Origin: an uncultured SAR116 cluster alpha proteobacterium
Lineage (GTDB): Bacteria > Pseudomonadota > Alphaproteobacteria > Puniceispirillales > Marisalimonadaceae
Direction: 5' to 3'
Length of the DNA: 64,000 nucleotides
Assembly: GCA_902593735.1 (NCBI GenBank)
Contig: CACJJL010000006.1
Span: 23,543-87,542 of the forward strand
Shown here in pieces: positions 41,765 through 51,172 of this stretch. Every line of letters starts with the position of its first letter. Position 1 is the first letter of the stretch. The notes below the pieces were generated by a model. That model ran no database searches. It saw only the letters and a program-made list of their open reading frames with translations, and was not told the origin of the DNA. A program made the position numbers and the translations under genes.

Positions 41765-43522
41765 ATGGATGGCTTAAACAGAGAAACAAATGATTTTGAC
41801 TTAATTATTAATAATGGCACTTTAGTTGATGGAACAGGTTCTAAGTCAAAAATAGGCAATATAGCCATAAAAAACGGAATAATTGTTGCTATTGGGAACT
41901 TTTCTGGAAAAGCCAATGAAGTCATTGATGCAACTAATTTGGTTGTAACGCCTGGATTTGTTGATATTCATACTCATTATGATGGCCAAGCAATTTGGGA
42001 TAGCCAATTAAAACCTTCATCAATTCATGGTGTTACTACTGTTGTTATGGGTAATTGTGGAGTAGGTTTTGCTCCTTGTAAACCAGAAGATAGAGTTAAG
42101 TTAGTTGAACTTATGGAGGGTGTTGAAGATATTCCCGCTCCTGTAATGCATGAGGGTTTAAACTGGCAGTGGGAGACCTTTGAAGAATATATTCAGGCTC
42201 TTGAAAAGAACAGATTAGATATAGATGTTTGTGCGCTTTTACCTCACGCTGCATTAAGAGTATATGTGATGGGGGAAAGAGCGATTAAGCACGAGGTTGC
42301 AACTATTGAAGATATGCAAATAATGAGAAAGCTGGCTAAAGAGGCTGTTGAGGCTGGAGCTTTCGGTTTTTCAACATCACGCACAATTAGTCATAAGAGT
42401 TTAAAAGGTGAATATACTCCAACTTTAAGAGCTCATGAAAATGAATTAACTGCCATTGCAATGGGATTATCAGATGCAGGTTCAGGATTTATGGAAATAG
42501 TTTCAGATTGGAATGAACCTGATCCTGAAACAGAATTTGAGGTTCTCAAGAGAATTGCCAAAAAATCTGGTAGACCAATAGTCTTTAGTTGTACACAAAG
42601 ACACGATAGGCCTCATTTTTGGGAAGATTTAATGACAATGGCTAGACAAGCTCAAAAAGAAGGTTTGCCTATTAGACCAGTTGTTACTCCAAGACCAATT
42701 GGTTTGTTATTAGGATTAAATGGAAGTCAAAATCCATTTTCTGGGACAGATACATATAAGTCTATTTCAGATTTGCAATTAGATAGACGAGTAATTGAAA
42801 TGAGGAAAGATGAAATAAAAAATAAAATTTTATCTGAAGATCCAATTAAGGGAAGTACTTTTCCACTAATAAATAGGATTGGATATACTCAAATGTATAG
42901 ATTTGGTTCACCACCTAATTATAATCCTAAGCCAGAAGAGTCTATCGAAGCTATGGCAAAAGAAAAGGGAGTGACGGCAGCAGAACTAGCATATGAAATT
43001 CTTATAGAAAATGATGGTAATAACTTTATTTATGCCCCATTGGTAAATTATGCCGATCATACATTTGGTGTATGTAAAAAAATGCTTGATGATAAAAATG
43101 CAATAATGGGACTTGGTGATGGTGGAGCTCATGTTGGTTTTATTTTAGATGCTGGTTATCCAACTTGGCTTATATCATATTGGTCTGTTAAGGAAAAAGC
43201 TTTTTCTATGGAAGAAACAGTTAGAAGACTGACTTCAGACACAGCAAACGCAGCTGGTTTGAAAGACAGAGGTCTTTTAAAAGTTGGTTTAAAAGCTGAT
43301 ATCAACATAATTGACTGGGAAAATGTGGGTTCTTCTGATCCATTTATGACACAAGATTTGCCAGCAGGTGGAAAAAGATTAATGCAGCATACAAAGGGAT
43401 ATGTAACTACAATTGTATCTGGTGTAGTTACTTACAAAAATGGTAAATTTACCAAAGAGCGACCTGGTGCTGTTGTTAAGTCAGTTAAGGATCAAGAAAA
43501 GACATTAGAATTTATAAATTAA
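41765..43522 (+). CDS. N-acyl-D-amino-acid deacylase-like amidohydrolase
   Basis: FDLIINNGTLVDGTGSKSKIGNIAIKNG; GFVDIHTHYDGQAIWD; D-aminoacylase-like C-terminus. Confidence 0.9.
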   Translation: MDGLNRETNDFDLIINNGTLVDGTGSKSKIGNIAIKNGIIVAIGNFSGKANEVIDATNLVVTPGFVDIHTHYDGQAIWDSQLKPSSIHGVTTVVMGNCGVGFAPCKPEDRVKLVELMEGVEDIPAPVMHEGLNWQWETFEEYIQALEKNRLDIDVCALLPHAALRVYVMGERAIKHEVATIEDMQIMRKLAKEAVEAGAFGFSTSRTISHKSLKGEYTPTLRAHENELTAIAMGLSDAGSGFMEIVSDWNEPDPETEFEVLKRIAKKSGRPIVFSCTQRHDRPHFWEDLMTMARQAQKEGLPIRPVVTPRPIGLLLGLNGSQNPFSGTDTYKSISDLQLDRRVIEMRKDEIKNKILSEDPIKGSTFPLINRIGYTQMYRFGSPPNYNPKPEESIEAMAKEKGVTAAELAYEILIENDGNNFIYAPLVNYADHTFGVCKKMLDDKNAIMGLGDGGAHVGFILDAGYPTWLISYWSVKEKAFSMEETVRRLTSDTANAAGLKDRGLLKVGLKADINIIDWENVGSSDPFMTQDLPAGGKRLMQHTKGYVTTIVSGVVTYKNGKFTKERPGAVVKSVKDQEKTLEFIN

Positions 43523-43532
43523 TCTTGAAAGA

Positions 43533-44942
43533 TTGGTTTTGAATAAAAAAAAAATTTCTAATGAATTAATTGAATTACCATTCAATAAGATTTTTTTTAA
43601 ATTAGCTATACCAAATATATGCGCTACCTTTTTATCTGCTATTACTGTTATATTTGATCTTTGGTATATAGGAAAAATAGGCATTTCTGAATTAGCTGGT
43701 GTAGCTTATATTTTTCCAATTTTCATGTTAACAAGCATGCTATCTAATGGAGCTTTTGGTGGAGCTATAAGCGGTGCTACCGCAAGAGCTTTTGGAAGCA
43801 AAAACCTACACTTAGCAGAATGTATCTTTAGGTCAGCAATATTAATTTCATTGTTGGGAGCACTACTTATGATGTTACTTTTTTTTTCCATTTCAGAAAG
43901 ATTTTTTGTCTTTATGAAAATAGATCAAGAGGTAAGCCGCGCAGCTTTGAGTTATGGTAACATATTATTAGGTGGAATTATTTTGATTTGGTTATTTAAT
44001 ATTATTATTTCTATTACTAGAGGCTCAGGTAATACAATAATGCCAGCTTTTAGTTGGCTGATTGTTCTGTCTTCGCATGTTTTATTTGCTAGTTTCAATT
44101 TTGATTACGTTGATGGAAATTTTATTTTAAAAAATAATGTAGTTATTTTAAGTGAAAATTATTTATTTAATTCTTTAGAATGGTCTGCCATTTCATTATT
44201 GTCTGGATATTTTTTTGGATTAATATTTATATTAGGTTTTTATTTTTTTGGAAATCATTCTTATATATTTAAATTTTCAAAAATTTTGCACTTAGACGGG
44301 TTTTTAAAGTTAATTAAATCAGGTTCATTAGCAAGTTGTCAGTCTTTAATGACAATTTCATTAGCATTATTTTGTACAGCAGTGATTGGAATTTTCGGAT
44401 CACATTGGACAGCTGGATTTGGTATTGCAATTAGGTTAGAATTGCTTTTGATTCCTATTATTTTTGGAGTAGGTGGTGCCCTTATTGCAATAGTAGGGGC
44501 AAATGTTGGTGCAAATAAATTAAAAAGAGCTGTACAAATGACTTGGAAGGGTACAGCTTTTTCTGTTTTCATTGTCGGTATTACAGGATTGTTTTTTTCA
44601 TTTTATCCTGAACTCTGGTCCAATTTTTTCACACATAATCCACAAGCTATAGATGCTGCTGAAGTTTATTTAAAGGTAGTTGCTCCTTTTTATGCATTTT
44701 TTGCTCTTGGTCTTGGTCTTTATTTTGTATGTCAAGCATTTAATACTTTGTTTTGGCCAGTTGTAGGAACCTTTTTAAGATTGATTTTTGTTGTTATTTT
44801 AACTTCATTCTTTTTGTATAATAATTTAGCTAGTCCATATTTATTATTTATTACTATGTCGTCTGGTTTGATAATTTATGGCTTATTTATAAGTTTAAGC
44901 TTACACTATGGACCTTGGAAATCGCATTATAAACAGAATTGA
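43533..44942 (+). CDS. MATE family efflux transporter
   Basis: 12-TM; LFKLAIPNICATFLSAITVIFDLWYIGKIGISELAGVAY. Confidence 0.88.
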   Translation: MVLNKKKISNELIELPFNKIFFKLAIPNICATFLSAITVIFDLWYIGKIGISELAGVAYIFPIFMLTSMLSNGAFGGAISGATARAFGSKNLHLAECIFRSAILISLLGALLMMLLFFSISERFFVFMKIDQEVSRAALSYGNILLGGIILIWLFNIIISITRGSGNTIMPAFSWLIVLSSHVLFASFNFDYVDGNFILKNNVVILSENYLFNSLEWSAISLLSGYFFGLIFILGFYFFGNHSYIFKFSKILHLDGFLKLIKSGSLASCQSLMTISLALFCTAVIGIFGSHWTAGFGIAIRLELLLIPIIFGVGGALIAIVGANVGANKLKRAVQMTWKGTAFSVFIVGITGLFFSFYPELWSNFFTHNPQAIDAAEVYLKVVAPFYAFFALGLGLYFVCQAFNTLFWPVVGTFLRLIFVVILTSFFLYNNLASPYLLFITMSSGLIIYGLFISLSLHYGPWKSHYKQN

Positions 44943-44951
44943 TTTGAAGAT

Positions 44952-46001
44952 CTAAGGTATGATAACCCCTTTCCCATCGGATTGCTTGTCAAATATTTTA
45001 TAGGCTTCTTCTGCTTGGTTTAATGACCACGTGTGTGTAAATAAATTATCAACATTCAGTTTTTTATCTACTATAAAATCAGCACATTGGGCTTGTCCAT
45101 GTTTTGAAAATGTCCAACTTCCTATAAGTGTAACTTGTCTCCTTAATAGATCATTACTAACATCTAAAGTTACATCTCCACCTTCACCTACAAAGCATGC
45201 TTTGCCCCATGTTTTCAAACTCTTTACTGCCAATGAACGTGCCTCTGGTGAAGATGACGCTTCTAATGATGCATCAACCCCAATACCTTTTGTTAAATCC
45301 CTTATTTCTTCTAATAAGTCATTGCTTTCGTTAGGATTTATGAGTATGTCTGCTCCAAATTCAATTGATCTTTCTAACCTTTGTTTATTTATGTCTATTG
45401 CAATAACTCTTGACCCCATCTTGTTAGCTAACATAACAGCTGACAATCCAACGGGTCCCATGCCAAAAATCGCTATAGTTTGACTTGCCTTTAAATCTAA
45501 TCTTTCTAAAGCTCCCCATGCGGTCCCAGTTCCACATGATATTGCTGCACCGGCAACAAATGATATATCATCTCTCAAATAAACTAATGTGCTAGCAGGA
45601 CACCTCATATATTTAGCATGGGCTCCGTGTCCAGTAACACCAAAAACGACTTTAACTCCATCAATACAAAGTTGTTGCCATCCTGTGGAACAGTGTGAAC
45701 AGGTGCCACAACCTTCATAATGATGTTGCATTACACGTGTGTCTAATTGAAAAGTTTTTTTTGGTACGTTAGACCCTATTTCTACAATAGTACCACATGG
45801 TTCATGTCCAGCAATAACTGGTTTATCATCACCTCCAAGACCTAGAGATGATGGACCATTATTTGCTCTGTAAAATTTGAGATCACTTCCACACATTCCC
45901 GATGCCTTGATCTCAACAATCACATCATCCGGCCCTGGTGAAGGGTCCTCAAAATCTTGAATTTCTAATTTTTTATCTCCTAGAAATACAATTCCTTGCA
46001 T
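44952..46001 (-). CDS. zinc-dependent alcohol dehydrogenase family protein
   Basis: GMCGSDLKFY; GHEPCGTIVEIG; structural Zn site CGTCSHCSTGWQQLC. Confidence 0.93.
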   Translation of the reverse strand: MQGIVFLGDKKLEIQDFEDPSPGPDDVIVEIKASGMCGSDLKFYRANNGPSSLGLGGDDKPVIAGHEPCGTIVEIGSNVPKKTFQLDTRVMQHHYEGCGTCSHCSTGWQQLCIDGVKVVFGVTGHGAHAKYMRCPASTLVYLRDDISFVAGAAISCGTGTAWGALERLDLKASQTIAIFGMGPVGLSAVMLANKMGSRVIAIDINKQRLERSIEFGADILINPNESNDLLEEIRDLTKGIGVDASLEASSSPEARSLAVKSLKTWGKACFVGEGGDVTLDVSNDLLRRQVTLIGSWTFSKHGQAQCADFIVDKKLNVDNLFTHTWSLNQAEEAYKIFDKQSDGKGVIIP

Positions 46002-46024
46002 AATGCTATACCTTTTAAAATAAT

Positions 46025-46474
46025 TTAATTTCTAAACTTTTGGTGACATCCTTTACATGTTCCAGCAAGGCTTCGGAAAGAATTCACTGTATTGTCAAAA
46101 TCTTTTTCTTTAGAATTATTAATTAATTTTAAAGATGCTAACTCAAAATTATTAACTGCTTTTTTAAAACCTTCTGGATCTAACCAAATATCAGCAGAGG
46201 CTTCAGAAGGAGCTATGTCACTTCCTTCTGGGAAATATTTTATCATTTCTTTACTCCAATTATAAAGATTAGTTGCGGATTTTTTTATTGTTTCAAAGTC
46301 TTCACTTTGAATGGATTTATGAATAGTTTGCATCATTTTTTTGCTTATCTTAAATTTATCCATTCTTTCTTTAACTACTCCCTGGGCACCTTCATTAGCA
46401 TGTAAAGGCGTTATAGAAACAATACTGGAGATTAATAAGAAGCTTATATAAAATATTACATTTTTAATTTTCAT
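46025..46474 (-). CDS. cytochrome c' (class II) family protein
   Basis: Signal peptide; C-terminal CKGCH haem-binding motif; 4-helix-like length. Confidence 0.88.
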   Translation of the reverse strand: MKIKNVIFYISFLLISSIVSITPLHANEGAQGVVKERMDKFKISKKMMQTIHKSIQSEDFETIKKSATNLYNWSKEMIKYFPEGSDIAPSEASADIWLDPEGFKKAVNNFELASLKLINNSKEKDFDNTVNSFRSLAGTCKGCHQKFRN

Positions 46475-46548
46475 ATTTAATCCTCTGTTAAGCTTAGTTA
46501 TTTAGTAGTATAAAATCATAGAATAAAATAAATTTAGACTACTGAATA

Positions 46549-47754
46549 GTGAAAAAAAATAATAAAATAAATATTGAAAATTTAGATATTTTTCTCTCCT
46601 TTCTATTATTAGGCTTTACTTCCTTTGGAGGACCAATAGCCCATATTGGTTATTTTCGGAACTTCTTTGTAAAACAAAAAAAATGGTTAGATGAAAAAAC
46701 CTATGCCGATTTTGTTTCTCTTTGCAATTTTCTGCCAGGCCCTTCTTCTAGTCAGGTTGGTATATCTATTGGATATTACTTCAAAGGTGTAAAAGGAGCT
46801 ATTTTAGCTTGGGTGGGTTTTACGATGCCTTCAGTAATAATTCTTATGCTATTTGGTTATGCAATTTTAAATTATGACAATTCAATTCCTCAAGGTGTTT
46901 TAAAAGGTTTGAAAGCAATTGTTGTCATAATTGTATTTCAAGCAATATTAGGGATGAGTAAAAATTTATTAAAAGACAACATTGGATATTTAATAGCATT
47001 TTTAACAACTTTGTTTTTAATAATTTTTCCATCATCATTAAATCAATTAATGTGTTTGACTCTAAGTGGTCTAATTGGGGTGTTTGTATACAGAGAACAA
47101 AAAAGAAAAGGAAAAAACCAAAAGTTTTCTGTTGAAATAGGTTTTTGGAAGATTTTCCCAATAATTTTATTTTTTATTTTTTTAATAATTCTCCCAATTG
47201 TGAATGAAATTTTTAATTCTAATCTTTTAAATTTAGCGAATAGTTTTTTTAAAGTTGGTTCCTTGGTTTTTGGAGGAGGGCACGTTGTATTACCATTATT
47301 AAATGAAGAATTTGTTGCTAGTGGTATGATAGAAAATGATTTATTCTTGGCAGGTTATGGCGCGTCACAAGCTATACCGGGTCCTTTGTTTACATTTTCA
47401 TCCTATTTAGGAATATTTTTAAAAAGTGAAATCAATACTTTGTTAACAGGGTTTTTTTGTTTGTTTTTCATTTTTCTGCCTTCATTTCTCTTAATTATAG
47501 GTACACTATCTATATGGAATGAATTAAGAAAATTTGGTTTAATTATTAGTGCTTTTAAAGCCATTAACGCTAGTGTCATAGGATTATTAATTGCTGCCTT
47601 GTATGACCCTATAATCATTACTAGTCTAAAAAGCTATTATGATTTTGCTCTTATTTTAATTTCTTTTATAATTTTATTTTTTATTAAAATACCTCAGTGG
47701 GTAGCTGTGATCTTTATATCATTTTGTGGTTGGATATTTACATTGGTGATTTAG
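46549..47754 (+). CDS. chrA: chromate transporter (ChrA) family protein
   Basis: FGGPIAHIGYFRNFFV...FLPGPSSSQVGISIGY; duplicated half FGGGHVVLPLLNEEFV. Confidence 0.9.
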   Translation: MKKNNKINIENLDIFLSFLLLGFTSFGGPIAHIGYFRNFFVKQKKWLDEKTYADFVSLCNFLPGPSSSQVGISIGYYFKGVKGAILAWVGFTMPSVIILMLFGYAILNYDNSIPQGVLKGLKAIVVIIVFQAILGMSKNLLKDNIGYLIAFLTTLFLIIFPSSLNQLMCLTLSGLIGVFVYREQKRKGKNQKFSVEIGFWKIFPIILFFIFLIILPIVNEIFNSNLLNLANSFFKVGSLVFGGGHVVLPLLNEEFVASGMIENDLFLAGYGASQAIPGPLFTFSSYLGIFLKSEINTLLTGFFCLFFIFLPSFLLIIGTLSIWNELRKFGLIISAFKAINASVIGLLIAALYDPIIITSLKSYYDFALILISFIILFFIKIPQWVAVIFISFCGWIFTLVI

Positions 47755-48242
47755 TCTTCGATTTGAATAATTCGATCACCCTTTCTAATTATTCCTCCCT
47801 TAACTATCGAGCAATTTAGCCCAGATCTATTATATAATGGCAGAACAAGTGGTTTTTTAAGAAGATCCGCAAGATATTTACATGGAAAGTTAAGTCTTCC
47901 ACCAAGCAAAATTACATCTCCAACTTTAAACTTTTTCCCTACTAAATAATTAAGTGGCACACCTGATGTAGTTAAATTTCTTCTATGTTCTATGGGTTTT
48001 AAAATAATAGGTTTTTCCTGAAGTGGTGGTTGATTAACTGCCAATGCCTCGAGAACTTCATTTTCTATTAAAGTTATATCTCTTATATCAGGTTTAGGTG
48101 AATATGTACCTGTTTTGTTATAGTAACGATCATTAATAATACCCTTGCCTTCAACTAATTCTGCTTCTTCTAATTCTACCATGTCAACTGAAGCCTTAGG
48201 GGCAATATGTATATGCAATAACGTCCCAGTTTCCCATTTCAT
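47751..48242 (-). CDS. MOSC domain protein
   Basis: GTLLHIHIAPKAS...VEGKGIINDRYY; RRNLTTSGVPLN; NCSIVKGGIIRKGD. Confidence 0.88.
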   Translation of the reverse strand: MKWETGTLLHIHIAPKASVDMVELEEAELVEGKGIINDRYYNKTGTYSPKPDIRDITLIENEVLEALAVNQPPLQEKPIILKPIEHRRNLTTSGVPLNYLVGKKFKVGDVILLGGRLNFPCKYLADLLKKPLVLPLYNRSGLNCSIVKGGIIRKGDRIIQIED

Positions 48243-48366
48243 AAAAACTCTCCTATTAATAATAAAATATTCTAAATAAACTTTGAAATTTAGAAAATAA
48301 ATTTTGACAAATTATATAAATAATATAATAGAAAAAATTTTACTATTTTGTTTTAAGGTGACTGTA

Positions 48367-48774
48367 ATGGAAGACAAAAATATTAGTGTTATTACTGATC
48401 AAACAAATGACTCAAACTCTTCTTTAGCGGGAAGTTCTATGACAAAAGCTGGTAGATTAGCAATGGAATTATCACATGAGAAAAAAAGACTTAAGCAAGA
48501 GTTGGAAGAACTTCAAACTGAGTATGATGAAATAAAACCTACAACTCCAACGGGTACTACGGACTGGTACGTAAAGTGGATTTCTATGCTTTTAGCAGTT
48601 GCAGGTATTTTTCTAATAAGTGCATCTTTTATTCTTTATGGACAGATAGCTTATATAGTTAGTTGTATCGGTTGGATTTATGTAGGAATGCAATGGGGAG
48701 ATAGAGCAATAATGATTGGTTCTTCTGTCAGTTGTACAGCAATAGCTATGAATCTGGTTAATACATTATCTTAA
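48367..48774 (+). CDS. hypothetical membrane protein (coiled-coil N-term, two TM C-term)
   Basis: MEDKNISVITDQTNDSN...TDWYVKWISMLLAVAGIFLISASFILYG; start moved to internal ATG. Confidence 0.6.
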   Translation: MEDKNISVITDQTNDSNSSLAGSSMTKAGRLAMELSHEKKRLKQELEELQTEYDEIKPTTPTGTTDWYVKWISMLLAVAGIFLISASFILYGQIAYIVSCIGWIYVGMQWGDRAIMIGSSVSCTAIAMNLVNTLS

Positions 48775-48776
48775 TT

Positions 48777-48980
48777 TTAATTTTTGTTCTTTGTTTTGAA
48801 TAATAAACTTTTTAAAGAAAATTGAGCATATTTATTATATTTGTTTAAATAACTTATTATAAATATTGTAAATAGTATTATTATTAAAGTAATTACATAA
48901 ATACTTATCTCAACTTCTTTTATTAAATACGCTAACCCAAATGGAAACAAAAATCATAATATTAAAATGAAAAATTTCAT
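48777..48980 (-). pseudogene. possible 67-aa membrane protein interrupted by in-frame TGA at codon 9
   Basis: MKFFILIL*FLFPFGLAYLIKEVEISIYVITLIIILFTIFIISYLNKYNKYAQ... Confidence 0.3.
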
Positions 48981-49021
48981 ATTTTAATCATAATATATTT
49001 CTTAAAAGAAAAAACTTTTTA

Positions 49022-49555
49022 TTATACGTCTGATTTACATTTAAAAATGTCAGCGGTGACACTTGATAAAAGATTAGTTTGCTTCATGAAAGCGTAACGC
49101 ACATCTAAACTATTCTCAATTTCAATTTTTTGATTAGCGTAGGTGATCTCTTTGTTTTCATTTAAATTTTGAATTCCAATAGCATTACCACCCATAGTAG
49201 CAGCCCTTTTTTTAAGTTCATACATTAATTCATCATAGCTTAAACTACCAAGTACTTTAACTCTAATGATACTAATACAATCAGGGTCACCTTTGAGGAA
49301 TTTACTAGAAGAAAAATCAATATTTTGAAATTTAGTAGAATAGTTTTTGTCTTTTTTTGATAAAAAACCACTTGGCTTATTAAGATTTGTTAATTTTTGG
49401 TCTGAAATAGTTTCAATTTTTTTGACATTTTTTTCTGTTTGGCTTGGATTTAATACTATACTTTGACCATATCTACTTATAAATGATGTTTTTTGAAAAC
49501 AACCAGATAAAAAAATGAATAATAATGTTAAAAAAAATAATTTCATTATAAACAA
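49022..49555 (-). CDS. lipoprotein with RcsF-like C-terminal region
   Basis: Lipobox LFIFLSGC; GSLSYDELMYELKKRAATMGGNAIGI. Confidence 0.65.
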   Translation of the reverse strand: MFIMKLFFLTLLFIFLSGCFQKTSFISRYGQSIVLNPSQTEKNVKKIETISDQKLTNLNKPSGFLSKKDKNYSTKFQNIDFSSSKFLKGDPDCISIIRVKVLGSLSYDELMYELKKRAATMGGNAIGIQNLNENKEITYANQKIEIENSLDVRYAFMKQTNLLSSVTADIFKCKSDV

Positions 49556-49666
49556 TTCCGAAATTGAGTACTAAATTAATACGTCTCAAAAATTAGAATA
49601 TTTAATATTTTTTGAAAATATTCAAATTATATTTATAATTACAAAATCGTTTCATTTCTAAAAAAA

Positions 49667-50251
49667 CTAATTGGTCATAAATACATCATAGCGTATCGTT
49701 TTTCCTAAAATCTGGTGAGAGCATTTTCTAATCTCTTCAATTGGATCTGCATATATAGGTTGTTTGAGAACTACTCTGTTCTTTGCACAATTTAAAGCTA
49801 CTTTAAGAAGTTCAATATAATCAGAATCAGGACCCACAATCTCTCTAACAAGTCTCATATTGTTTTTAACAAGAGCTGTTTTCTTTCTGTCTTTATACAT
49901 AGTATCGATCATAATAACTTCGGGAGATAGCTTTGGTAAAACATCTTTAGAGTCTCCAAATAATAAATTCATTCTATTTATTATGTTCTTAATTCCACCG
50001 CCAAATGATACTCCTTCATTAAAACCATTTTGAAGAATTTTGTACATTTTTTCTGATCGTTCAATTAATGTGACTTTGGCTCCAAGAGAGGCTAGAATAA
50101 ATGAGTCGTATCCTAGTCCAGCTGTTGCATCTACTATATTTCTATTTTTATTAGATTTCATACCAACAGCTTTAGCAAGGTTTTGACCTCTACCTTTACC
50201 GTATTTTAATCTATGTAAAATTGGACCTTCAATAAAAGAACATTTTAAAAT
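49667..50251 (-). CDS. rsmJ: class I SAM methyltransferase, RsmJ-like (16S rRNA m2G1516), start codon unresolved
   Basis: IVDATAGLGYDSFILASLGAKVTLIERS; in-frame upstream GPILHRLKYGKGRGQNLAKAVG matches RsmJ N-terminal core; no ATG/GTG/TTG before it. Confidence 0.75.
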   Translation of the reverse strand: MLKCSFIEGPILHRLKYGKGRGQNLAKAVGMKSNKNRNIVDATAGLGYDSFILASLGAKVTLIERSEKMYKILQNGFNEGVSFGGGIKNIINRMNLLFGDSKDVLPKLSPEVIMIDTMYKDRKKTALVKNNMRLVREIVGPDSDYIELLKVALNCAKNRVVLKQPIYADPIEEIRKCSHQILGKTIRYDVFMTN

Positions 50252-51139
50252 TTAATCATTCTCCATTGGTAAGGTTTGATCAATAGCTGCCCATTCATGA
50301 AGGGAATTATCATAAATTTTAATATTTTCAAAACCTAATTGATATAGCACAAATGCCTCTAAAGATGCGGCAATACCGCCACCACAATAATTTAAAACGC
50401 AACTATCTCTAGATACGTCATTAATTTGAAAAATTTTTAATAATTCATCAAATTTTTTAAATTTCCCTGTTTCAATATCAAGCAATTCATGAAATGGTAT
50501 ATTAAGACTTGTAGGGATCCTCCCACGTCTTCCATATCTTGGATTTTCACCATTATGGATATCGGCAGTTAATGAATTTAATATTATAAACTTTGGATTA
50601 TCAATAGCTTCAAGAACTGCATCTTTATTCACAAAAATATTATATCTTGGTGAAAAAACAAATTCAGACTTTGAGAAAGTTAAATTACCTTTTGAAGTAG
50701 GTAAGTTCATTTTTTGCCACTGATTAAATCCACCATCTAATACGCTTGCTCGATCAAATCCAACTGCTCTCAACATCCACCAAATACGCGTAGACCACTG
50801 TGCTCCATTCCTTGAGTAGAGAATTACATGATAATCGCTTCCAATTCCTTGTTTCTTGAAACTATCAGCAAGAATTTCAAGTTTAGGCAAAGTAAATCTA
50901 AACGGACTGTCTTTATCTGATAAATCTAAATGAAGATCTAAGAAACTAGAATTTTGAATGTTACAAAGTCCATAATTTTCTCTTCCACTTTCTACAATGT
51001 AGGGTAAAGTAGGATCATTATCTCTATAATGCAGATAAGTTGTACAGTCATATATTCTTATATTATTGTTGTTAAGATTTTGACTTAACCACTCACAACT
51101 AACAATTGCTTCAGGGTATTTCCAAGTATCTAATTCCAT
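50252..51139 (-). CDS. sulfurtransferase (two-domain rhodanese)
   Basis: SCEWLSQNLNNNNIRIYDCT; SVLDGGFNQWQKMNLP; catalytic loop NYCGGGIAAS. Confidence 0.9.
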   Translation of the reverse strand: MELDTWKYPEAIVSCEWLSQNLNNNNIRIYDCTTYLHYRDNDPTLPYIVESGRENYGLCNIQNSSFLDLHLDLSDKDSPFRFTLPKLEILADSFKKQGIGSDYHVILYSRNGAQWSTRIWWMLRAVGFDRASVLDGGFNQWQKMNLPTSKGNLTFSKSEFVFSPRYNIFVNKDAVLEAIDNPKFIILNSLTADIHNGENPRYGRRGRIPTSLNIPFHELLDIETGKFKKFDELLKIFQINDVSRDSCVLNYCGGGIAASLEAFVLYQLGFENIKIYDNSLHEWAAIDQTLPMEND

Positions 51140-51172
51140 AATTTTTAATTTTCTATATTTACAAAGATTTCA

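Noticed and set aside
48954-48956. UGA-to-Trp recoding in this genome
   Set aside because: All confident proteins use TGG for Trp, and TGA ends several normal genes (e.g. 19492, 44942), so a single interrupted ORF is better explained by mutation
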